Shown piece after piece: positions 56,880 to 64,000 of a stretch of 64,000 nucleotides of DNA. How positions within the stretch are numbered: position 1 is the first letter of the stretch; every line of letters starts with the position of its first letter. The DNA comes from Anastrepha obliqua (lineage: Eukaryota > Arthropoda > Insecta > Diptera > Tephritidae): NCBI RefSeq assembly GCF_027943255.1, contig NC_072893.1:126913784-126977783 (forward strand), written 5' to 3'. The position numbers were made by a program, and so were the translations under genes. Below the pieces are notes generated by a model. The model made no database searches. It saw nothing but the letters and a program-made list of their open reading frames with translations, and was not told the origin of the DNA.

Positions 56880-58175
56880 ATGTTATATTTATTTTTTAAA
56901 TATTTTCAAATATTATATTTCCTTCCATATCTTTCATGGTTAATTAAGGCTCATTACGATAACTTAAATTGTAAATTATTTTTGAGCGCCTAAAAGTATA
57001 TAAAGTACTGCGAAAGGGTGCATAAGAATTTTGTAAGCTAAACAAGACCACAGCAAATAATTTGCATATAATAAAATGGAAAACAATTTTTTCGCATCGG
57101 CTAATTTTCAAAAACAAATGAAAAAAATGAATAACTAAATAAAAAAATTCAAATAAAGTAATAACAAAAAACAAAAAAAAAAAAAAAGAATGGAATAGAA
57201 GTTTAAATGAAATTTCTAATTTATGAAAAATAAAATTTTAATACTAACTGATACTTTCACATCAACTAATTAAAACAAACAAACACAACAACAGAATAAA
57301 GAAATAAAACACTTTAAAAAGTTTTATTTACTTTTAAAATATTCAAAATATTTCACAATATTTCTTCCCCTAATGTTTATTTAAAACTTATTATGATAAA
57401 TTAAATTGTAAATTATACTTAAGCTCCTGAATTTTGTAAGCTAAAAATATCACAGATTTATATAAAATTATTTTTATAGAAAAAAATATAGAAAACAATT
57501 TTTTAATCAATTAATTTTCAAAAAGGAAAAATAAATAAACACAAAAATTTAAACAAAGCAATATTAAAAAGTTAAATTTAATATAAATTTTAGTTGAAAT
57601 TTTTAATTTATGAAAAAGCAAATTTTAATACTAAGTAATACTTTCGCATAAATATTAATTTCAAATTTCAATTAATTAAAAAAAAGAAAAATTAATAAAT
57701 AACTAAAAAAGTTTAAATAAATTAATAATATAAAATAAAATTAAAGAAATATTTAAATGAAATATCTAATTAATGATACATTAAATCTTAATACTAATTA
57801 ATAATGTCATACCAACAGATTTCCAAAAAAAAAAAAAAATTTAGATAAGGTAATAATACAAAAAAATTGAATACAAATTTAAATGAAATTCCTATTTTAG
57901 AAAAAATTAAATTTTGATACTAACTAATACTTTTGCACCAACTAATTTCCAAACAAAAAAAAAAGAAATTTGAATAAAGTCATAGTAAAGAATAAAATGA
58001 AATAAAAATTGCAGTCAAAATTTTTAATTTATTAATTAATACTTTCGCATCAACTAATTGACAAAAATGAGTTCTTAAAAAAAAAATTTAAATAAAAATT
58101 TTTTGTTGAAAATGAAATAAAAATTTTAATTGAATATTTGAATTTATCAAAAATTAAATTTTAATACTAACTAAT
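56880..58175. repeat. A+T-rich block with tandemly duplicated ~0.15-0.45 kb units
   Basis: The segment 56890-57275 is repeated, diverged, at about 57345-57660: ATTACGATAACTTAAATTGT/ATTATGATAAATTAAATTGT, GAATTTTGTAAGCTAAA, GGAAAACAATTTTTTCGCAT/AGAAAACAATTTTTTAATCA, and AATTTATGAAAAA then TTTTAATACTAA. The last part (TTTTAATACTAACTAATACT, TTYGCATCAACTAATT) recurs four more times near 57787, 57908, 58028 and 58155, about 120-130 bp apart. No genes. This is a local satellite-like expansion with at least two unit sizes. Confidence 0.65.
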
Positions 58176-59669
58176 TTAATTCTCTTTTTCCTTCTCTTTT
58201 CTATTCAAAGCTCCTTTCGTAGTAAAAATTTAAATCACATAATTTATATGATAAAATGAAAAGAATCAATTTTAATATGAAATTATTTAATTTAAATTTT
58301 CCTCTCCTTTTTATTTCAAAGTTCGTTTAAAAGCAATACCTTTCAACGCATAAAATCAAACTACTAATTTCCAATACAGCTCACAAGCGTATTTGAGTAT
58401 TTATACAGCGAGAGGACAAATGGCCATGGAAATTTAATTGTGACACAGTGACCCTCTGATGAATGCCTGAATGTATGCTTTAAATTCTAAACGCTGGGTT
58501 CATTTGCTAAGAGGCTGCATTTAAGCATTTTCATTAGCTACTTTTCATTATTATTCCTGTAGGTATTAAAAAGCCCCGACGAATGCCTAAAAGTAGGCTA
58601 TTAATTTTCCAAACAACTCCCAAACGTAGTTTTTGGGCGTTTTAGCAATTGAAGTTTAAAAATATGAATTTCATAAAGAGATAAATGTGGAAATTAAAGC
58701 AGCTTAAAATACACCCTTCATATTTTACACGATGCAGATTTCATTTCTAAAACGGAGCTGCCCTTCAGGGCGCATATCAACGTTTGGCTCTTCGGTTACT
58801 TCGAAGCTGTTGGTATCGCACCTATATACATAGGTACATGAGTACACGTCGAGCTCCTAATCATTTAAATAAGCAAACGCACATACAAATCGAAAGTTGC
58901 ACCACGAACACAACTGAGGTTTTAACCTCAATCGGAAAGGGGAAAAAGATGAGAATTTATGCGCCTGTCGCCCTTTGCAAAGGACCCTTCTGTTTTTTGT
59001 TTTATAAGTGCGTGAATGTTATTTTAGCGTATTTATAGGCATACACACACACCGACCCGTTGCACAACCAGCGCACAGAAGGGCATCTTCTCATTACACT
59101 TATGCAAAGCAGCCAAGCAACCGTTCAACTGTTGGCACTTGGCGTTGGTGGTTATGATAGTTGCTTTGGCCGAAGCTGAGGTCACAAGTGATTCTTCGCA
59201 GGCTGTGTGAGCGACGGTGGTGGGTGTGCAAATACAATTCAAGGCGCTTGCCTGACATACACATCGGCATTTACTTGCCCTCGTCAATTGGGGCGAAATG
59301 ATAATTTGTTATCCATTAACACAGAAAAAACAGAAAAAAAATGCGACCAAATTCAACCGCAAGCATGCTTATTGTAATTTCCGTGCCAACAATGGGGAAA
59401 ATTGACGCGGAATATTTAAGCAAGTTTTTAAATTTGAACTTTGTGAAATTACATTAGAAAATGTCTTCCGAATGTGCACTGAAGAGATTAATTTCAATTC
59501 CGGTGAATTAAGGCAAGCACAATTTCTGTGACATACTAGAAGGCGACATTCTTCATATATACACAGCCAGCATCAAAAGAAAGTGTACATCAGATATTGA
59601 TACGTTTCGACTATTTCTTTACTTATTTTGAATTTGAAAAATTTTTTTATAAAAGTATAGTCCATACTA
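58176..59669. other. Non-coding; two recurrent-motif copies 120 bp apart
   Basis: ATGCCTGAATGTATGCTT (58463-58480) and ATGCCTAAAAGTAGGCTA (58583-58600) are 120 bp apart in the same orientation. A weaker match near 58335 is 128 bp before the first. ORFs at 58784-59038 and 59033-59287 show no domain. Confidence 0.45.
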
Positions 59670-60596
59670 AAGGGTGTTTTTTTAGAGGTTAGGTTTTCAA
59701 GATGAAATAAAACGTATATAATTTAATGTTATGGCCAAGAATTTAGCTTTATTATAAAGATAAGGGTTTGCCATTATGTTTTAAAAATGATTTCGGGCAA
59801 GTGGCCGCCGCGGCTGGCTCGAATAAATTCCAGCCGAGAGGCCCAATTTTTGACCACTTTTTGCAGCAATTGGGGCCGTATGTCAGCAATAACGCGCCGA
59901 ATATTCTCTTCCAAGACGTCAATCGTCTCGGGCTTATCTGCGTAGACAAGCGACTTTACATAGCCTCACAAGATATAGTCCAGCGGTGTTATATCGCACG
60001 ATCTTGGAGGCCACGCCACAGGTCCATGGCGCGAGATAATGTGCTCACCAAAAGTTTCCTTCAATAAATCGATTGTTGCGTTGGCTGTATGGCATGTACC
60101 GCCGTCTTGTTGGAACCAAAGGTCGTCCTCATCAACATCGTCCAATTCAGGCACGAAAAAGTCATTAATCATGGCTCTATAGCGCTCTCCATTGACTGTA
60201 ACATTATGGCCGGCTTCATTTTTAAAGAAATATGGACCAATGATTCCCTCTGCCCATAGAGCACACCAAACAGTGACTTTTTGAGGATGTAACGGCGTCT
60301 CAGCAATGGCTTGTGGATTATGTTCACTCCAAATGCGACAATTTTGCTTATTGACATACCCATTCAACCAAAAGTGAGCTTCATCGCTGAACAAAATTTT
60401 CTTCGATGCGTCGCGCGAACCGAACCATTATTTTCGTAATAAATTTGCACGATTTGCAAACGTTGTTCAGGTGTAAGTCTATTCATTATGAAATGGCAAA
60501 CCAAACTGAGCATAAATCAAGTGACAGCTGTCACTAAGACCATCTACGAAAAAAGTAGTGCCAACTTGAAAACCTAACCTCTAAAAAAACACCCTT
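59670..60596 (-). mobile_element. DD41D (rosa-like) transposon, internally deleted, 927 bp
   Basis: Perfect 32-bp terminal inverted repeats: left 59670-59701 and right 60565-60596, both starting AAGGGTGTTTTTTTAGAGGT and ending TTCAAG. TA flanks both (59668-59669, 60597-60598). Identical TIRs imply a recent insertion. It is shorter than an autonomous copy should be, because the centre of the transposase gene is deleted. The DD41D class was first described from tephritids (rosa of Ceratitis rosa); the assignment here rests on the spacing of catalytic residues. Confidence 0.92.
59774..60486 (-). pseudogene. DD41D transposase with internal deletion and one stop
   Basis: ATG at 60486 starts MNRLTPEQRLQIVQIYYENN then GSVRAT, after which (near 60410) the sequence jumps out of frame to the catalytic core, FSDEAHFWLNG (first Asp). 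The DNA-binding domain's second half and the linker are missing. Second Asp: LWFQQDGGTCHTA. Third Asp: PPRSCDITPLDYIL, 41 residues after the second (DD41D). The next codon is TGA in place of the usual Trp (LDYILW). The C-terminal ~60 residues (GYVKSLVYADKPETIDVLEE ... HLPEIIFKT) remain open to the TAA at 59776-59774. The three catalytic Asp residues are all intact; inactivation is by the deletion and the stop. Confidence 0.9.
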
Positions 60597-61237
60597 TACA
60601 TAGAAAATCATATAGAGTAAAGTTTTGAACTTTGTGTAACATTTGTAAAAACTCGAAAAAATTTCATTAAAATTTTAAATTTTTAGCACAGAATTTGAAA
60701 AATGTTAGGTACGCAATTTTGTAGATCATTGAATTTTTGTATAATAACTCATTCTATATTATATCATATATATATCATATTTATTCATGGCGTTGAATTT
60801 GGAAAATTTTGTCTGCTGACGGTGTTGGGTGTTTTCTTCCATATCAAAAAAATTATAGAATAAGCGTTAAATGGAGAAAATGCCCAAGACCGTGACCGAA
60901 AAAAATCTCAAAAGCCGGTGTGAGTTTTGATCTACTTAAAACTTGCACCTTATTATGCCAAAATTGAATGAGTTTAAAACTGCATACTTTTTTTGGAAGT
61001 TCTGAGTAAAACGTTTGAAATGTTTGATTTGACTTTTGATGGGAATTTGCAGAATTCCCACAAATTTTGTACAAAGTTTGAAGCTTTGTTTATATAGTTT
61101 TTGTTGCGGTATGAATAAATAGGAGATAAACAATTAGTCAAACCTTGTCAATATATGCATATTGCTTCCATTGGTAAAGAAAAGGTAAATGATATATTAC
61201 ATAAATGATTTACGGAATATAAAATATTTGTATTCCA
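60597..61237. other. Non-coding, no gene recognised
   Basis: A+T-rich; the minus-strand frames at 60853-61133 lack domains. Confidence 0.45.
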
Positions 61238-61590
61238 GGCGGCCGCCGTAGCCGAATGGGTTGGTGCGTAACTACCATTCGGATTTCACAGAGAGGTCGT
61301 TGGTTCGAATCTCGGTGAACGCAAAATTAATAAAAACCAAAAAAAAACAAAAAAAAAGCATTGTTCTAATAGCGGTCGCCCTTCGGCAGGCAATGGCAAA
61401 CCTCCGAGTGTATTTCTGCCATGAAAAAGCTCCTCATAAAAAAATATCTGCCGTTCGGAGTCGGCTTAAAACTGTAGGTCCCTCCATTTTGTGGAACAAC
61501 ATCAAGACGCACACCACAAATAGGAGGAGGAGCTCGGCCAAACACCTAACAGAAGTGTACGCGCCAATTATTTATTTTTTATTTATTGTA
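61238..61590 (+). mobile_element. tRNA-like SINE, full-length, intact pol III boxes (copy 10)
   Basis: Starts GGCGGCCGCCGTAGCCGAAT. A box TAGCCGAATGG at 61249-61259 (consensus TRGYNNARNGG) and B box GGTTCGAATCT at 61302-61312 (consensus GGTTCGANTCC), 43 bp apart. An expanded A-rich tract (61321-61359) interrupts the unit before GCGGTCGCCCTTCGGCAGGC. Core and tail are complete to GAAGTGTACGCGCCAATTAT and a T/A-rich tail. The best candidate in the window for a transcribable copy. Confidence 0.92.
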
Positions 61591-62073
61591 GACTAATTTT
61601 CCTTGCTCTTAGAGGTTGAGCGCGCAAAATATTATGTAAGTTAATATAAAATAAATTTCTTCGCGCTGGCCCCCAAGCGTTAAGTGCTTGAAATATCCGT
61701 AAAGTCAAATACATTTCAACTTATAGGTGGAAAGACTACATTCACAGAAATTTTGTGGCTCGCAATTTTGTATAACAAACTTTTGAGTGCAGCAAAGTTC
61801 TATAATATTATTTCATAACACCACTTTTCATTCCGCTCAAATCTGAATCTACCGAGTTTAAGGAGCTAATCCAGAATTAAAAAAAAATCGATTTTTTTTC
61901 AATTTATTATTCTGAGTAGTTTTAGGCGTATTTTCGCCATAGATACAAAGTTATGGTAGAAAATGTAACTGCCCTACGAGAGTTTGATGGGCGCAAGTAG
62001 CTGTCCTTCGTTTGAGGCAGGGACCTCTAACGAAATGCACTTGAAAGTTTAAACTCGTTTTTTTTTTTAACTA
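61591..62073. other. Non-coding, no gene recognised
   Basis: Nothing identifiable between the SINE and the mariner element. Confidence 0.45.
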
Positions 62074-63342
62074 TCAGGTCAGTCTATAAGTTCGTGCGTA
62101 TTTTAAAGGTGGTTTTAAAATTAACAAAAAAGATGTTTAAAGTATTTATTAATCAATAATATATTTTCCTTCATTATTTAAAATGTCTTCCCAACGTTCA
62201 GGCAAATTTTTAATTTTGTGCTCAAAAAATTGTTTGTCCTTGGAGCCAAAATATGCTTCGATATCCCTTTTTTTGTAGTTCTTGTTACTCATATGGCATT
62301 GAGGTCCACGGAAAAGATGATAATCACAAGTGCAATATCCGGAGAGTATGGTGAATGCGGCATTAGCTCCCATCCGAGCTCGTTCAGCTAGCCTACTGTT
62401 TGCCTTGCGGTCTAAGGTTTGGCGTTGTCGTGGTGAAACAAAACTTTGCGTCTATTTGCTAAAGACGGTCGATTTTTTGTTAAGTACCTCATTCGGGTTT
62501 GATAGCTGATGGGGAATAATAATCAGCAGTTATCGTCTGGTTTGGTTCCAGAAGTTCATAATAAGCAATACCGACCATATCCCACCAAATATACAGGAGA
62601 ATCTTCTGGGGGTGAAGGCCATCTCTAGGGGTCGGTTCTGGTCTTTCATCTTTATCTAACCATTGCGAACGTTTGCAAACAGGATTATTGTAAAGGACCC
62701 ATTTTTCATCACCAGTAACGATACGGTTCAAAAAACTTTCATTTTCGAGCCGTTGCAGCGGCTGAGAACACACATTCACTCTCTGCTGAAGGTTGGCGAC
62801 GGAAAGTTTATGCGGAACCCAATTTTCCAGCTTTGAAACCTTTCCCAACTGAACCAGGTGCCTGTGAACTGTTCTATGCGATGAATTGAACCTATGAGCT
62901 AGCATATCAACTGCAAAATTTGGCTCAACTTCCACGAGTTCGAGCAAGGCCTCACAGTTAAAGACTTCAGGAGGACCAACGCGCGGGGCATCCTCCGCGT
63001 CGCAGTTACCACTTCGGAATTTTGAAAACCACTTTTGCGCGGTCCTTACCCTCACGGTATCCTCTCCGTGAACAGTGTTTATTTCTACAGCAGCAGTTGT
63101 TGCATTTTTACCACTTTTATAAAAAAAATACTAAATATGCCTCTTGTACGCGTTCGAAGATTCCATTTAATATTTTAACAACACGTCCTTCTATCCGCGA
63201 TTAAAATCACTTGTTAAATGTACAATATATCAAAAAAAATATAAATGGTTCCGTAATATTCCCCGAATAATTTTTTGTATGCAAAAATCGTACAACAGTG
63301 AAGTTATGGGTAAAATACGCACGAACTTATGGACTGACCTGA
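62074..63342 (-). mobile_element. Mariner element, 1269 bp, inactive
   Basis: Terminal inverted repeats of 32 bp: left 62074-62105 (TCAGGTCAGTCTATAAGTTC...), right the complement of 63311-63342 (TCAGGTCAGTCCATAAGTTC...), 31 of 32 identical, with TA on both sides (62072-62073, 63343-63344). The length is that of a full-size mariner, but the transposase has several lesions. Confidence 0.93.
62149..63166 (-). pseudogene. Mariner transposase with stops and frameshifts
   Basis: ATG at 63166 (MESSNAYKRHI) followed after 11 codons by TAG. The frame then runs open from 63055 as VRVRTAQKWFSKFRSGNCDA, with a helix-turn-helix region (HRFNSSHRTVHRHLVQLGKV) and the first catalytic block VTGDEKWVLYNN, to LLEPNQTITADYYS. 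A frameshift there ends it at SPSAIKPE. Another frame holds VLFHHDNAKP (second Asp), and after a further shift YSPDIAL and CDYHLF (third Asp) appear, the latter in the frame read from 62373. The residues of the triad are still encoded but in three frames. Probably a cecropia/mellifera-type mariner; the subfamily is not verified. Confidence 0.88.
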
Positions 63343-63641
63343 TACCTTTTTCCGCACAGCTTTTTTTTTTAATTTTCGAAAGTGTTATTTTTGATATTTT
63401 TATTAAAACATTTTATAAACATAATTAAAGTAAAAAGCGCATAAAGAAACGGTTTAAATTGCAAAATTTTTCGAAACTCAAAAATCTGGCGCAACAGATT
63501 ATAACTGCAACTTTTTTTTATAAGATTTTATTTTTACTTTTAGCAGATCCATCAACATTTTGAAGGAGAAATGATGCAGACCGTGGAGCACCTCTTTTCC
63601 ATAGTACTCTCGATCGCGTGATTTTGTATATATTAATCTTT
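63343..63641. other. Non-coding spacer
   Basis: A+T-rich sequence between mariner and SINE; no features seen. Confidence 0.45.
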
Positions 63642-63958
63642 GGGGGGTCCCGTAGCCGAATGGGTTGGTGCGTAACTACCAATCGGATTTCAGAGTGAGA
63701 ACATAGGTTTGAATCTCGGTGAAAGAGCAAAATGAAGAAAACAGTTTTTTTCTAATAGCGGTCGCCCCTCGGCAGGCAATGGCAAACCTCAGAGTGTATT
63801 TCTGCCATGAAAAAGCTTCTCATAAAAATATCTGCGGTTCGGAGTCGGCTTGAAACTGTAGGTCCCTTCATTTGTGGAACAACATCAAGACGCACGCCAC
63901 AAATAGAGGGAGGAGCTCGGCCAAACACGCAAAAAGGGAGTACGCGCCAATTATATAC
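63642..63958 (+). mobile_element. tRNA-like SINE, near full-length (copy 11)
   Basis: Starts GGGTCCCGTAGCCGAATGGG (the GGCGGCCGCC head is replaced by GGGTCCC), keeps the A box TAGCCGAATGG, has a one-base-altered B box (GGTTTGAATCT), and continues through GCGGTCGCCCCTCGGCAGGC to GAGCTCGGCCAAACACGCAA and GGGAGTACGCGCCAATTATA. It is close to the right edge of the window and complete. Confidence 0.9.
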
Positions 63959-64000
63959 ATATGTATATATTTTTTTTTGTAAAGGAAAATTAAAATAATT

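Noticed and set aside
61238..61320. A true tRNA gene
   Set aside because: A and B boxes are present, but the sequence continues into the SINE body seen at ten other sites, and the head does not show a convincing complete cloverleaf.

Overview
The window is eukaryotic nuclear DNA from an insect, most likely a higher dipteran and probably a tephritid fruit fly. The reasons are A+T-rich introns with GT-AG borders, a jockey/CR1-type LINE with a GGACGTG downstream promoter element, RTE-, R1-, mariner-, maT- and rosa-like (DD41D) elements, and a tRNA-like SINE present in about eleven copies. The species assignment is inference. Nothing bacterial, phage or CRISPR-like is present.

Host coding DNA is confined to 51371-53400 on the minus strand. 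Five exons (53295-53400, 53107-53197, 52638-53020, 51539-52440, 51371-51474) join in phase into about 528 residues of a Ser/Arg/Pro-rich protein studded with RRxS motifs. Both ends of the gene lie outside what I can recognise. If its next downstream exon lies beyond position 1, the first 51 kb are one giant intron. A presynaptic RIM/Fife-type scaffold is a guess only.

The rest is repeat-rich. 1-26 kb: decayed LINE scraps, A+T-rich tandem blocks (5.3-6.3 and 13.2-13.5 kb), tandem arrays of ~121 bp (14.7-15.3 kb) and ~108 bp (15.7-16.2 kb), seven SINE copies of one family and one of a second family. 26668-30840: a nearly intact minus-strand LINE. Its ORF1 and ORF2 share one reading frame and are separated by a single TGA in the leaky context TGA-CTA-C. 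It abuts a dead mariner (30840-32098). 33.6-34.0 kb: four copies of a recurrent 15-bp motif at ~125-bp spacing. 38.9-41.1 kb: an RTE fragment split by a SINE, which is itself followed by a maT-like transposon in its AT tail. 42.9-51.1 kb: further RTE and R1-like remains. 56.9-58.2 kb: A+T-rich duplicated units. 59.7-63.9 kb: an internally deleted DD41D transposon, a SINE, a degraded mariner and another SINE.

All four recognisable DDE transposase genes are dead, through lost catalytic residues, stop codons, frameshifts or internal deletions. The LINE is the only mobile element that still looks capable of making its proteins, provided the TGA is read through or translation reinitiates. The most interesting observations are that TGA, the nested insertion with its target-site duplication, the dispersed 15-bp/~120-bp motif family, and the RRxS 'comb' of the host gene.
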